DNA of 64,000 nt, from contig JAIOJX010000002.1 in assembly GCA_022376925.1 (NCBI GenBank), positions 63,884,001 through 63,948,000 on the forward strand, given 5' to 3'. This DNA comes from Tragulus kanchil (taxonomy: Eukaryota; Chordata; Mammalia; Artiodactyla; Tragulidae). Position numbers and translations under genes: made by a program. Below are positions 1 to 12,134 of the stretch, piece by piece. The stretch's first letter is position 1. Each line of letters begins with the position of its first letter. The notes under the pieces are model-generated. The model made no database searches. It was not told the DNA's origin and saw only the letters and a program-made list of their open reading frames with translations.

Positions 1-170
1 AACTTGTTGCCCAACAGATGGAAATATATGTAACAAAAATGTCTCCTAACAAGCTTCAATTATGAAGCAAACTTAGAATATCTAATATTGATATGTAAAT
101 AAAACATGCTCAAATATATCATGATCCTGATGAGTGGATAAATGACAGAGAGATACAAGTAGGTATGTGT

Positions 171-267
171 TTTGGAGGATTCAGTTCAGTCAGTTGCTCA
201 GTTGTGTCTGATTCTTTGTGATCCCATGGACTGCAGCACACCAGGCTTCCCTGTTCTTTGGAGGATT
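171..267 (-). mobile_element. Ultrashort BovB LINE 3' end with target-site duplication
   Basis: About 75 bp (182-256) match the reverse complement of the BovB LINE 3' terminus (tcagttgctcag..., then a stretch resembling gactgcagcacaccaggctt). It is flanked by a perfect 11-bp direct repeat, tttggaggatt, at 171-181 and 257-267, the hallmark of target-primed reverse transcription. The element is extremely 5'-truncated and has no coding capacity. A BOV-A2 fragment shares related sequence, but the 'cagcacaccaggcttccctg' wording fits BovB better. Confidence 0.75.
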
Positions 268-690
268 AAATGATCCTTTTTGCTTTATAATTGAATTTAC
301 GTGGCTTAGTAGCTACTACTCAAAATTTTCAGTGTGTTACCATGTACTCTGGTGAAGAGTAAATTAAAGAAAATGAAAAATTAAAGACAGAAAGTTAGCT
401 TTTAAAAGTTGTTTTAGTTGAAACTATTTAGCAAATGAAAATTTTGATCATTGCTTCAGTTCTTGTCAAGAAAGACAGAAAAAAAAAAAGCCATTAATTA
501 GCACAAAAGTAAAAGCTAGCCAAAAATAGCTCCATGATCTATGTACTCAGTAATGTAACTTAAAGAAGTGACTTAATGATGAATGATTTGAAGTAGAAGG
601 GGAGTTTATCTCATTTTCCCAAACTGGGCAATGAGTGGGTTTCTTATAGTGAGGTAAATTTCTGTATGACAGATAGTGGTGGTGATAACA
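268..690. other. AT-rich DNA, no feature seen
   Basis: Low-complexity, A-rich single-copy DNA with a short poly(A) run near 480. I see no gene, exon or identifiable mobile element. Confidence 0.5.
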
Positions 691-699
691 GAATGCTAC

Positions 700-890
700 C
701 AGTGGAAAGCCATCATCAAATGCTGTCTGTGTGCCAGGCAGTGTGCTGACTCTCATGCTAACACTATGAGGTTGTTAACCATTATTGTCCCTATTTTACA
801 AGGAAGACAATTTGGAGTTAAAGAGGGCATTACGGCTCAGCTCGTGAATGGCATAGCAGAGTTTTGAGCTTCAGTGACTGATTTCCAGAG
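700..890. repeat. Ancient MIR/L2-era repeat fragment
   Basis: Wording such as 'gtgccaggcagtgtgctgac' followed by 'cctattttacaaggaagac' resembles old mammalian-wide repeats (MIR/L2 class). It is strongly diverged, and the family assignment rests on recalled consensus phrases only. Confidence 0.4.
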
Positions 891-959
891 TTCAGAATTT
901 AAACCATAATCTTGTTCTGCTATTTTAATAACCCAGGTGTAGCAGATGGCAAAACAATG

Positions 960-1497
960 GCATCTTCACATCTTCCTATATCCATGCCCTGCAGAAAGTG
1001 ACTTTTCAGCTTTTCGCATCAAGAGGTGAGGTTCATTTCTCCTTCCCTTGAGTCTGAGTAGGCCTTGTGACTTGCTTCAGCCAACGGAATCCTGCAGAAT
1101 TGACACTATGCATATTCAGAGCCTCACCTGCGAGAGCCCTTGCGTGCTTCACTCTCGTGGAACTCTCCCCAGACAGCCTGGGTACAAGTATATGCTCACC
1201 TGCTGGAGGGTGAGAGAACATGGTTCAGAGCAGAGTTAGCCCTGTAGTCCCCACGGAGTCACAGATGTGAGAGAGTGCAAAACAGATGAGCAATGCCAAA
1301 TTCTCCCTGACAGCAGACAGTGAAGGACAGCAGGAGAGAAGAAAGAACCATCCAGAACCACTAGTCCAGAACTGGACTCCAGAGGAGTCAAGCCAAAATT
1401 GTTCATCCAGAGAATCATGAGTCAAATAGGTGGTTGTTTTTAGCTACTACCTTTCGGAGTGGCTTGTTATGCAGTAGTAGTGAGCTGATACACCAAA
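960..1497 (+). mobile_element. MLT1-type solo LTR (ERVL-MaLR)
   Basis: The sequence follows the MLT1 LTR order: 'ccttgtgacttgcttcagcc' (about 1064), 'gcctcacctgcgagagccct' (about 1120), 'ctgctggagggtgagagaac' (about 1200), 'aatcatgagtcaaataggtgg' region (about 1411) and the 3' end '...gtgagctgatacacc' (about 1483-1496). No internal retroviral coding sequence is seen on either side. It is heavily mutated, as expected for this old mammalian family. The exact 5' boundary is uncertain. Confidence 0.7.
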
Positions 1498-1774
1498 AGT
1501 GTTATGTAACAGAACAAAAAACTAAATAGCAAACATGGTATTAAAACTCTATCCTATATATATTTATACACACTGAACTCTGAAAAAAGGGGAAAAAAAG
1601 CATTCTGAAGTCAATTTCTCATTCCTCCTCAGGAGCCGGTAAACATTTACAGTTTTCATGGTTGCAAGAACATACTTGGAATCCTCCTCTCTGTATATTA
1701 CATTGATCTGTTCTTGTCTTAGGGACTGCTTGTATAACTTTTGCATTTACAATTGTATGAGTACCTGGAAAACA

Positions 1775-1992
1775 GGCTTCCCTGGTGGCTCAGATGGTAA
1801 AGAATCTGCCTGCAATGCAGGACACCAAGGTTTGATTCCTGGGTCAGGAAGATCCCCTAGAATAAGGGGATGGCAGTCTACTCCAGTGTTCTTTCCTGTA
1901 GAAACTCATGGACAGAGGAGTCTGATGGGCCATACTCCACAGGGTTGCAAAGAGTCAGACATGACCGAGTGACGGTTACTCACTCACTCACT
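1775..1992 (+). mobile_element. BOV-A2 / Bov-tA SINE
   Basis: A ruminant SINE in sense orientation. It starts 'ggcttccctggtggctcaga', passes 'aaagaatctgcctgcaatgc' and 'ggaagatcccctagaataag', and ends in the typical 'gagtcagacatgaccgagtg' followed by a short TCAC tail (1978-1992). The 5' part carries tRNA-like promoter-box similarity. It establishes a ruminant origin. The first jump junction lies just upstream of the second copy of this element. Confidence 0.92.
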
Positions 1993-2899
1993 AGACTGGA
2001 AAGCAATATGTAATTATTGCTTCAAGAATAGCTGTCATTTTTGGTTCTCTAATATAAGTGCTGAGTTTATTCAGAAGCATGTAAGTTAGAAGTTGACTTA
2101 TTTTTGAGTCATGAATATAAGATGCAATACCCATTTCTGGGTAGGTGAACAGGTAAACAGTGATACATCTAGCCATATGTCTAACCAGTGGAATATGATG
2201 CAGAGCACATAGGATGTTTAGGACAAACTGTGGAATTTGGGTAATAATGATTGTCATTGTAGGTTCATCAGTTGTAACAAGTATACCACTTTGGTGGGGC
2301 ATGTTGAGAGTAAGGGAGACCATGCCTCTGCAGGTTGGGAGTACATGCAAACTCTTTGTACTTTCCAGTCAGGTTTGCTGTGACCTTGAAACTGCTCTTT
2401 AAAAGCTCATTTTAAAAATACATGGTTCATGTATTAAAATTCTCTCTCTTTGTGGAAACATTCAGGATATTTAAAGAATATCACTATGTGTATATATGAA
2501 TATATACGGTCTGGTGGGCTACATATACACACATGAATATCTGTGACATGACAAGGTTATACCTCTTTGAAATGGATGCAGTCCTGAGCAGGTTAATTCA
2601 TTGTGTAATAATGCTGCATTTCGTCTTAAGAATGAACAATTTCTCCTTTGAGTCTGAGTATTCTCCCCAGAGGATCATGAAAAGTGGGGAAATATTTCTA
2701 ATCAGTTTCCAGGAAGTGTATCCATTTTAATGAGCAGAGAAATTACTATTAAAAAAATCTATAAAAAAAACAAGAAATACTTATCAAAGAATTTAATTTG
2801 AAGAGGCTGTGGAGGTCAAACACTAATCAAACACCTTCACTTTATAGACATGGGCACTGAAAATCCCCCATATTTAATCAAACCCATGGGAGTGAAAAC

Positions 2900-3116
2900 A
2901 GGCTTCCTGGTGGCTCAGATGGTAAAGAATCTGCCTGCAATGCAGGACACCAAGGTTTGATTCCTGGTCAGGAAGATCCCCTAGAATAAGGGGATGGCAG
3001 TCTACTCCAGTGTTCTTTCCTGTAGAAACTCATGGACAGAGGAGTCTGATGGGCCATACTCCACAGGGTTGCAAAGAGTCAGACATGACCGAGTGACGGT
3101 TACTCACTCACTCACT
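2900..3116 (+). mobile_element. BOV-A2 / Bov-tA SINE, duplicate
   Basis: Second copy of the SINE at 1775, including its TCAC tail, differing only by single-base homopolymer deletions (for example cctgg for ccctgg and ggtcagg for gggtcagg). It belongs to duplication pair 1 and is not an independent insertion. Confidence 0.92.
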
Positions 3117-4014
3117 AGACTGGAAAGCAATATGTAATTATTGCTTCAAGAATAGCTGTCATTTTTGGTTCTCTAATATAAGTGCTGAGTTTATTCAGAA
3201 GCATGTAAGTTAGAAGTTGACTTATTTTTGAGTCATGAATATAAGATGCAATACCCATTTCTGGGTAGGTGAACAGGTAAACAGTGATACATCTAGCCAT
3301 ATGTCTAACCAGTGGAATATGATGCAGAGCACATAGGATGTTTAGGACAAACTGTGGAATTTGGGTAATAATGATTGTCATTGTAGGTTCATCAGTTGTA
3401 ACAAGTATACCACTTTGGTGGGGCATGTTGAGAGTAAGGGGAGACCATGCCTCTGCGAGGTTGGGAGTACATGCAAACTCTTTGTACTTTCCAGTCAGGT
3501 TTGCTGTGACCTTGAAACTGCTCTTTAAAAAGCTCATTTTAAAAAATACATGGTTCATGTATTAAAATTCCCTCTCTCTCTTTGTGGAAACATTCAGGAT
3601 ATTTAAAGAATATCACTATGTGTATATATGAATATATACGGTCTGGTGGGCTACATATACACACATGAATATCTGTGACATGACAAGGTTATACCTCTTT
3701 GAAATGGATGCAGTCCTGAGCAGGTTAATTCATTGTGTAATAATGCTGCATTTCGTCTTAAGAATGAACAATTTCTCCTTTGAGTCTGAGTATTCTCCCC
3801 AGAGGATCATGAAAAGTGGGGAAATATTTCTAATCAGTTTCCAGGAAGTGTATCCATTTTAATGAGCAGAGAAATTACTATTAAAAAAATCTATAAAAAA
3901 AAACAACAAGAAATACTTATCAAAGAATTTAATTTGAAGAGGCTGTGGAGGTCAAACACTAATCAAACACCTTCACTTTATAGACATGGGCACTGAAAAT
4001 CCCCCATATTTAAT

Positions 4015-4398
4015 GACCCCCCCAAGATCACATTGCTATTGATTGAACCTGTACCGTGATTTAGTAAGTTAAACTGCCTTTCAGCAGGGCAGAGTGTCCA
4101 AAACGTGTTATAGTGGAGAAGGGAAAGCATGAGAGAACAGTGTTCATATACAGTTTGAAGAATTGACTGGCCCAGGAATGATTAGTACTGACCTTGAGTG
4201 TTCCCAGTTTTGAGATCTCCAATTAAATTTACTCATGGACAAAGAGTTTATTTTGGTTTTCTGAACATATCCTTGCCCACCCTTGGAAACTCAGGTCAAG
4301 TGTCACAGCACATTGTTTGGAAAGCTTTCACTAATATCCCTAGGTGCAGCTGACCATGTCCCCGCCATCCATGATTGTGCAATACCTCAGGTATTGCT
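4015..4398. other. Single-copy DNA, no feature seen
   Basis: Ordinary non-coding sequence following the second copy of pair 1. I recognise no mobile element, exon or RNA gene. Confidence 0.45.
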
Positions 4399-4612
4399 GT
4401 GGTTCTCAACCAAGGGATGGTTTTCCCTCTCCCGGGAAAGTAGGGAGAATGTCTGTAGACATTTTTGATTGACATGACTTGAGATTGCTACCAGTATTTA
4501 GTGGATGGAGACGAGTGATGCCGCTAGACACCCCACACGGCGCAGGACAGTGCCTCCACAACAAAAAATTATCTGACTGAAACATCCCTAGTGTTGCTTA
4601 TGGGAAACCCTG
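4399..4612 (+). mobile_element. hAT-Charlie-type DNA transposon relic
   Basis: Imperfect terminal inverted repeats are visible: 'tggttctcaacc' at the left and 'gttgcttatgggaaaccctg' at the right (cf. gttgagaaaccctg). The interior has 'gtctgtagacatttttgatt' and 'ccacaacaaaaaattatctg', typical of a mammalian non-autonomous MER-class hAT element. No transposase ORF. The precise subfamily is not assigned. Confidence 0.6.
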
Positions 4613-4784
4613 AATTACAGAACTGGCTTGAGTGCCTGTCAATGCCAGCGATGGTTCTTCTCTCTGGATAGACTTACTTTTAGTTCTTTTAAAATAAGCA
4701 ATAAGATGAACATTTTAAGACATTAAGAGATATATATTAATCCATAGGTTTCTTCTTACTGCTCTTTCAGGTATTTTATTTTTT

Positions 4785-5136
4785 TTAATTTATTTATTTT
4801 CTAAAAAAATTTATTTATTCTCGGCTATTCTGGGTTTTCACTGCTGCTGCAGGCTCTTCTCTAGTTGCAGGAGTGGGGGCTACTCTCTAGTTGAGGTGAG
4901 CAGGCTTCTTGTGGTGACTTCTTGTGAAACTCGGGCTCTAGGGCACAGGCGCTTTAGTAGTTGCAGCACATGGGCTCCATAGTTGCGGCTCCAAGGCTCT
5001 AGAGCACAGGCTCAGTAGTTGTGGCTCACAGGCTTAGTTGCTCTGCAGCATGTGGGATCTTCCCGGATCAGAGATCGAACCCATGTCTCCTGCGTTGGCA
5101 TGCGAACTCTTCACCACTGAGCTACCAGGCAAGCCC
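4785..5136 (-). mobile_element. CHR-type SINE (tRNA-Glu derived)
   Basis: Antisense CHR SINE as in cetaceans, hippos and ruminants: an A-rich tail seen as T-rich (4785-4820), then 'ttctctagttgcag', 'tagtagttgcagcacatggg', 'gggatcttcccggatcagag' and the tRNA-like head 'cttcaccactgagctaccag'. The first jump of pair 2 starts inside it, at about 4870. Confidence 0.82.
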
Positions 5137-7179
5137 CTCTTAAATTCATAGCTGTATGCTGCTATACCCATATAGATTCACATTGGTATCTGATTTCTGT
5201 TGGTGAGACTTCTTCTCTTCTTCCTCCTCCCCCACTTCCTCTTTTTTCTCCTCCTATTTCAATTCTGGACCCTTATTTCAGACGATGGTGGACACAAAGG
5301 GTTTTACTCACTGATTCAAGGGACACGGTTAGAGGATGGTTCCCTTCTTTATCTTCTCTCTTCCAAAGTAGAAGAAAGAAACCATTTTCTCAATTTTAAT
5401 GATTCTGTCCCAGGCCAAATAATCATTTTCTGAGAAGTAGATAGTTATAGACAAGGGAAAATGGCTGTACCAAACAGCTGCTGATCAGAGCAAACTATTA
5501 CTCACTGGTGGCACCCTTATTCCAGCAAATTAACATTACATTTTCAACTTTTGCTTCTCTGTAGATAAGGTACATTCAGATGTTGGTGAGACTTAAGGGA
5601 AAATGGATAGCAGTTAGAATAGATTGATCCTGTTAGCTTCTTAGAAGACAGGAAAAAATCATTAATTCTCTGATGAGGTATTGGTGGAAACTGATAAGAA
5701 GAGAAGGAGGGGAAGTTGGCCTTTCAGGAGAGACAACCAAGGGGTCCTCCAGGAAAAGTTTCCATCGCTGCAATGCTATTTTGTATTTTAATTGTGTAAC
5801 AGATTTAATTCCTCCTCTAGAACTTTCTTCTCCAGTGCCTGGTACACCTTCTGCATACAATAATATTGTTCTGTGTGCTAAGTTTCTTCAATTGTGTCCA
5901 ATTCTTAACAATAATATTAAGCTGTTACCAAGCACAGAGGGTGAAAAGATCTTGTATTACTTCTCCCATGATAATTAGCTTTTCCAGAATCACCCCTGGA
6001 GGTCAATTTTGCAAAAATGGAGAAGGAGTGGGGGCTACTCTCTAGTTGAGGTGAGCAGGCTTCTTGTGGTGACTTCTTGTGAAACTCGGGCTCTAGGGCA
6101 CAGGCGCTTTAGTAGTTGCAGCACATGGGCTCCATAGTTGCGGCTCCAAGGCTCTAGAGCACAGGCTCAGTAGTTGTGGCTCACAGGCTTAGTTGCTCTG
6201 CAGCATGTGGGATCTTCCCGGATCAGAGATCGAACCCATGTCTCCTGCGTTGGCATGCGAACTCTTCACCACTGAGCTACCAGGCAAGCCCCTCTTAAAT
6301 TCATAGCTGTATGCTGCTATACCCATATAGATTCACATTGGTATCTGATTTCTATTGGTGAGACTTCTTCTCTTCTTCCTCCTCCCCCACTTCCTCTTTT
6401 TTCTCCTCCTATTTCAATTCTGGACCCTTATTTCAGACGATGGTGGACACAAAGGGTTTTACTCACTGATTCAAGGGACACGGTTAGAGGATGGTTCCCT
6501 TCTTTATCTTCTCTCTTCCAAAGTAGAAGAAAGAAACCATTTTCTCAATTTTAATGATTCTGTCCCAGGCCAAATAATCATTTTCTGAGAAGTAGATAGT
6601 TATAGACAAGGGAAAATGGCTGTACCAAACAGCTGCTGATCAGAGCAAACTATTACTCACTGGTGGCACCCTTATTCCAGCAAATTAACATTACATTTTC
6701 AACTTTTGCTTCTCTGTAGATAAGGTACATTCAGATGTTGGTGAGACTTAAGGGAAAATGGATAGCAGTTAGAATAGATTGATCCTGTTAGCTTCTTAGA
6801 AGACAGGAAAAAATCATTAATTCTCTGATGAGGTATTGGTGGAAACTGATAAGAAGAGAAGGAGGGGAAGTTGGCCTTTCAGGAGAGACAACCAAGGGGT
6901 CCTCCAGGAAAAGTTTCCATCGCTGCAATGCTATTTTGTATTTTAATTGTGTAACAGATTTAATTCCTCCTCTAGAACTTTCTTCTCCAGTGCCTGGTAC
7001 ACCTTCTGCATACAATAATATTGTTCTGTGTGCTAAGTTTCTTCAATTGTGTCCAATTCTTAACAATAATATTAAGCTGTTACCAAGCACAGAGGGTGAA
7101 AAGATCTTGTATTACTTCTCCCATGATAATTAGCTTTTCCAGAATCACCCCTGGAGGTCAATTTTGCAAAAATGGAGAA
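4870..7179 (+). repeat. Direct duplication pair 2 (4870-6024 / 6025-7179)
   Basis: A strict head-to-tail tandem of a 1155-bp unit with no filler, starting inside the CHR SINE at 'ggagtgggggctactctct'. Copies are almost base-identical: I see one G/A difference (ttctgttggtgag against ttctattggtgag). The junction at 6024/6025 overlaps by a few bases (aagga / agga). Confidence 0.96.
6025..6290 (-). mobile_element. CHR-type SINE, partial duplicate
   Basis: Head-proximal 266 bp of the CHR SINE at 4785, reproduced by duplication pair 2. The T-rich tail is missing because the jump lands inside the element. A SINE cannot lose its own 3' tail this way by retroposition, which marks the junction as secondary. 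Confidence 0.85.
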
Positions 7180-9330
7180 ATTAGAAGCATCGTTGGACTT
7201 TTTTTTGCCAAATAAAAGAAAGACTACTTACTATTAAACATAATAAAAATCTGTTTTTTGGTACAGCCATTTTTCCCTTGTCTATAACTATCTACTTCTC
7301 AGAAAATGATTATTTGGCCTGGGACAGAATCATTAAAATTGAGAAAAAGGTTTCTTTCTAAAGAAATTAAATTTTATCTTCCTTAAGAAATAGTAGACTT
7401 TTAAATGTACTTGGTGCACACACCAGTGAGTTTGTGTAAGTAATGAATGCAGAACTTGAAACACATAGAAAAACTTTAAAGCTCAGAGGGGTTACATTTA
7501 TGGAAATTAATTCACAACTCCTGGAGAAATATTTAACATATGATTCACTCACCAGCTTTATATAGCAAGTTAATACAGTTGTATGAAAGGCTTAAGTTGA
7601 ACTTAATGATATAAAAAGAATTAAATAGATTTTCTTTTCTTGCAACATATAAAACAACTACATATAGTCTTTGAAATGAGCTTAGTGAATTAGGTGATTT
7701 TTTTTTTTATATTTATGCTTCTTAATCTTGCTCCTTTCTTGAGAGTCATCTTGAAAATGTTTTACTTTGGAGAATAAGTGGCAACGTCTCATTCTACTGA
7801 ACTGTAAACTGAAGAATTCTTTGATTTGTTGGAGTTGATTTTTTAATGCCTATAGAAGATAATATACACACACAAGTATGAACTTTTAAAAACTGCCAAT
7901 AAAATGCAATCCCAAACGCCCAATAAAGATATAATTTCGTAACTATTTCAGTAACAATCTAAGATTTAGGTGACTGAATGTGCTTTGAATTTGTGTTTGT
8001 ACTTGGCCTCATTTATTTCTAGGAGGAAAAGTAATAATACATGACATTTTTCAGTAGATTTAATAATAGTTTTGATTCTCTGTAAGAATCTTTCTAGTTT
8101 TAATATTCAATTTATTAATGAAGGGAATCTTTTAGAGAAGAGGGAACTAAAGGAAGCAGATTTAGCTTAAGTTAACAATAATTTGTTCTGTGTGCTAAGT
8201 TTCTTCAATTGTGTCCAATTCTTAACAATAATATTAAGCTGTTACCAAGCACAGAGGGTGAAAAGATCTTGTATTACTTCTCCCATGATAATTAGCTTTT
8301 CCAGAATCACCCCTGGAGGTCAATTTTGCAAAAATGGAGAAATTAGAAGCATCGTTGGACTTTTTTTTGCCAAATAAAAGAAAGACTACTTACTATTAAA
8401 CATAATAAAAATCTGTTTTTTGGTACAGCCATTTTTCCCTTGTCTATAACTATCTACTTCTCAGAAAATGATTATTTGGCCTGGGACAGAATCATTAAAA
8501 TTGAGAAAAAGGTTTCTTTCTAAAGAAATTAAATTTTATCTTCCTTAAGAAATAGTAGACTTTTAAATGTACTTGGTGCACACACCAGTGAGTTTGTGTA
8601 AGTAATGAATGCAGAACTTGAAACACATAGAAAAACTTTAAAGCTCAGAGGGGTTACATTTATGGAAATTAATTCACAACTCCTGGAGAAATATTTAACA
8701 TATGATTCACTCACCAGCTTTATATAGCAAGTTAATACAGTTGTATGAAAGGCTTAAGTTGAACTTAATGATATAAAAAGAATTAAATAGGTTTTCTTTT
8801 CTTGCAACATATAAAACAACTACATATAGTCTTTGAAATGAGCTTAGTGAATTAGGTGATTTTTTTTTTTATATTTATGCTTCTTAATCTTGCTCCTTTC
8901 TTGAGAGTCATCTTGAAAATGTTTTACTTTGGAGAATAAGTGGCAACGTCTCATTCTACTGAACTGTAAACTGAAGAATTCTTTGATTTGTTGGAGTTGA
9001 TTTTTTAATGCCTATAGAAGATAATATACACACACAAGTATGAACTTTTAAAAACTGCCAATAAAATGCAATCCCAAACGCCCAATAAAGATATAATTTC
9101 GTAACTATTTCAGTAACAATCTAAGATTTAGGTGACTGAATGTGCTTTGAATTTGTGTTTGTACTTGGCCTCATTTATTTCTAGGAGGAAAAGTAATAAT
9201 ACATGACATTTTTCAGTAGATTTAATAATAGTTTTGATTCTCTGTAAGAATCTTTCTAGTTTTAATATTCAATTTATTAATGAAGGGAATCTTTTAGAGA
9301 AGAGGGAACTAAAGGAAGCAGATTTAGCTT
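7021..9330 (+). repeat. Direct duplication pair 3 (7021-8168 / 8183-9330)
   Basis: Offset 1162, near-identical. The filler 8169-8182 partly echoes the lead-in of the unit (caataat). Because the unit begins inside the second copy of pair 2, about 160 bp occur three times (from about 5866, 7021 and 8183). Content is AT-rich non-coding DNA without a recognised element. Confidence 0.95.
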
Positions 9331-11113
9331 GAGAGTTAAAAATCCTGTTACTTTCTTATTTTTCTAATAAAATCTAATAATGTATTGAATATCTGCACTT
9401 GGAACAATGGTAGATGCTGGCTGTTAGTGACATCCTTAGAAGAAAGATGTGACTCTTTCTGTGTTCAGTAAATCAATTCATTAGTAAGAAATCAACTCAG
9501 AACCTTCTTTCAAAAAAGAGCCCCGCACCTTCAGAAGAAGCCTTGGCCTCTTAGAACATTTAATTCCGAGGTAATTCTTTCAAATGGGTACGGAGCCAAG
9601 AGGAGATGAAGTGTTTATAGACATAGCAAAGAAGTTATCAAAGCTACTGACTGGAAAATCTAAGATGTGGATAATCTGATATGGGACATGGCTTAAAAAA
9701 TATAAAACTTTTGTATGGATGACTGATTGGTAATATAAGAAAAAGAAGAGTAATGGAATGAACAAAGGGCAATCATTTCTAAAAGCTTTGTTGTTGTTCT
9801 TGTTAAGTCACTCAGTCTTGTCCAGCTTTTTGCAACTTCATAGACTGAACCCAATGGGCTTCCCTGTCTTTCATTACCTCCTAGCGTTTGCTCAAACTTA
9901 TGTCCATTGAGTCAATGGTACCATCCAAACATCTTATCCTCTGTTGCCCCCTTCTCCTCATGTCATCAGTCTTTCTCAGCATCAGAGTCAACCTTCTATG
10001 CTGCATCATGCAAAGTCTAAGGTGATCTTGCTCCTTTCTTGAGAGTCATCTTGAAAATGTTTTACAAAGTCGTCTCATTCTACTGAACTGTAAACTGAAG
10101 AATTCTTTGATTTGTTGGAGTTGATTTTTTAATGCCTATAGAAGATAATATACACACACAAGTATGAACTTTTAAAAACTGCCAATAAAATGCAATCCCA
10201 AACGCCCAATAAAGATATAATTTCGTAACTATTTCAGTAACAATCTAAGATTTAGGTGACTGAATGTGCTTTGAATTTGTGTTTGTACTTGGCCTCATTT
10301 ATTTCTAGGAGGAAAAGTAATAATACATGACATTTTTCAGTAGATTTAATAATAGTTTTGATTCTCTGTAAGAATCTTTCTAGTTTTAATATTCAATTTA
10401 TTAATGAAGGGAATCTTTTAGAGAAGAGGGAACTAAAGGAAGCAGATTTAGCTTGAGAGTTAAAAATCCTGTTACTTTCTTATTTTTCTAATAAAATCTA
10501 ATAATGTATTGAATATCTGCACTTGGAACAATGGTAGATGCTGGCTGTTAGTGACATCCTTAGAAGAAAGATGTGACTCTTTCTGTGTTCAGTAAATCAA
10601 TTCATTAGTAAGAAATCAACTCAGAACCTTCTTTCAAAAAAGAGCCCCGCACCTTCAGAAGAAGCCTTGGCCTCTTAGAACATTTAATTCCGAGGTAATT
10701 CTTTCAAATGGGTACGGAGCCAAGAGGAGATGAAGTGTTTATAGACATAGCAAAGAAGTTATCAAAGCTACTGACTGGAAAATCTAAGATGTGGATAATC
10801 TGATATGGGACATGGCTTAAAAAATATAAAACTTTTGTATGGATGACTGATTGGTAATATAAGAAAAAGAAGAGTAATGGAATGAACAAAGGGCAATCAT
10901 TTCTAAAAGCTTTGTTGTTGTTCTTGTTAAGTCACTCAGTCTTGTCCAGCTTTTTGCAACTTCATAGACTGAACCCAATGGGCTTCCCTGTCTTTCATTA
11001 CCTCCTAGCGTTTGCTCAAACTTATGTCCATTGAGTCAATGGTACCATCCAAACATCTTATCCTCTGTTGCCCCCTTCTCCTCATGTCATCAGTCTTTCT
11101 CAGCATCAGAGTC
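8887..11113 (+). repeat. Direct duplication pair 4 (8887-9989 / 10025-11113)
   Basis: Offset 1138, falling to 1124 because the second copy lacks about 14 bp close to its start (near 10064). The 35-bp filler 9990-10024 looks like a garbled version of the genuine continuation after 11113. About 440 bp at the start of the unit are present three times (from about 7725, 8887 and 10025). Confidence 0.95.
9787..9989 (-). mobile_element. BovB LINE 3' end, antisense, cut by a junction
   Basis: Antisense BovB 3'-terminal sequence: 'gttaagtcactcagtcttgt', 'tgtccattgagtcaatggta', 'catcttatcctctgttgccc', 'tttctcagcatcagagtc'. It stops at 9989 where the jump junction begins. The fuller version is at 10911. 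Confidence 0.72.
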
Positions 11114-11186
11114 TTTAATGAGTCAACTCTTTGCATCACGTGACCAAAGTATCAGCATCAGTCCCTCCAGTGAATCATAACTTTAT
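10911..11186 (-). mobile_element. BovB LINE 3' end, antisense
   Basis: Second, longer copy of the BovB 3' fragment, continuing through 'aatgagtcaactctttgcat', 'gaccaaagtatcagcatcag' and 'tccctccagtgaatcat', which is the expected BovB order. 5'-truncated and non-coding. Confidence 0.75.
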
Positions 11187-11777
11187 TTTGTACTAAATTC
11201 TAAGCTTCTCAGTATTTCTCAATTTTAATGCATCTGTGGTCCTCAAGAAATGAATGACTATATGTTTGATCCAGAAAGGAGTTGTTCGTTCAAAAATGCT
11301 TATTCATCTACTTAACTGATTCCTTTATTCATTGAGTAAGTCAATATTGAACATCTACCAGGTATCAGATACTATGTTAGATGCTGAGATTATAGCGGCA
11401 AATAAGGCAGTGTTTTAGTTCTTATAATTAATTACATCAATAAGTGCTTAATTATATATAACTATAATTATATTTGAGGTGAGTGTTGAGAAATTATCTT
11501 ATGAGATGAGATTGATTTATACAGAATTTTGACCTTACCTACTGTGCAGGATAGAGATTTCTCTGTGAAAGCTGTATTTACACTGAAAGCTACATGTGGG
11601 CAAGCTTCCTGGGCTGGGAAAGTACATATGTATGTCTTTTGTCATCCTGTTTATTTTTATTGTCCTATACAGGGAACACTTATGCTCAAGGTGTTATGAA
11701 GATTCAGTGATGGTAACTTGCTTTATTCTGAAAACTAATATTGATAGATAATAAATGAGTTTTCACTTCTTGCCAGG
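11187..11777. other. Single-copy DNA with an ancient repeat-like patch
   Basis: Around 11327-11410 the phrases 'cattgagtaagtcaatattg' and 'atactatgttagatgctgag' resemble the old mammalian repeat that begins with 'attgagcacctactatgtgc'. The family is not assigned. The rest is AT-rich with nothing recognised. Confidence 0.4.
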
Positions 11778-12134
11778 GAATCCATTTGTTGTTTTTTTTT
11801 TAAACATTTATTTTATTTATTTATCTTTTGGGGAGTGGAGTGGGGAGGGAGGGGAATGGGCGGGCCACTTCTATTCGTCTTTCATTTTTCTATTTTCATC
11901 TGTCTTTGTTCTCTGGCTCCTGTGGGTCTCCCATCGCGGTGGCCTCTGTTGTCGCAGAGCGCCGGCTCTGGGCGTATGCGCCCCAGAGCTCCGACTCGGT
12001 AGTTGGACACATCAGTCCAGCCGCTCCGCGGCACGTGGGATCTTCCCAGGCCAGGGATCGAACCGGCGCCCCTTGCAGTGCAAGGCGGTGTCCTTACCCA
12101 CTGGACCACCATGGAAGCCCCGAATCCATTTGTT
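11778..12134 (-). mobile_element. CHR-type SINE with 13-bp target-site duplication
   Basis: A complete antisense CHR SINE (about 11791-12121). It is unusually CpG-rich: 'ccatcgcggtggcctctgtt', 'cagccgctccgcggcacgtg', 'ggatcgaaccggcgcccctt', and ends with the tRNA-like head 'tacccactggaccacc'. A perfect direct repeat gaatccatttgtt flanks it at 11778-11790 and 12122-12134. Retained CpGs and an intact target-site duplication suggest a relatively recent insertion. The 115-130 codon ORFs here are simply read through the SINE. Confidence 0.92.

Larger units (their letters stand above)
1768..4014 (+). repeat. Direct duplication pair 1 (1768-2878 / 2894-4014)
   Basis: Positions 1768-2878 reappear near-identically at 2894-4014 (offset 1126 rising to 1136 through small homopolymer indels). 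Between them lies a 15-bp filler (2879-2893). The unit includes a BOV-A2 SINE and about 850 bp of otherwise unassigned DNA. After 2878 the first copy departs from the true continuation seen after 4014. Confidence 0.95.
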
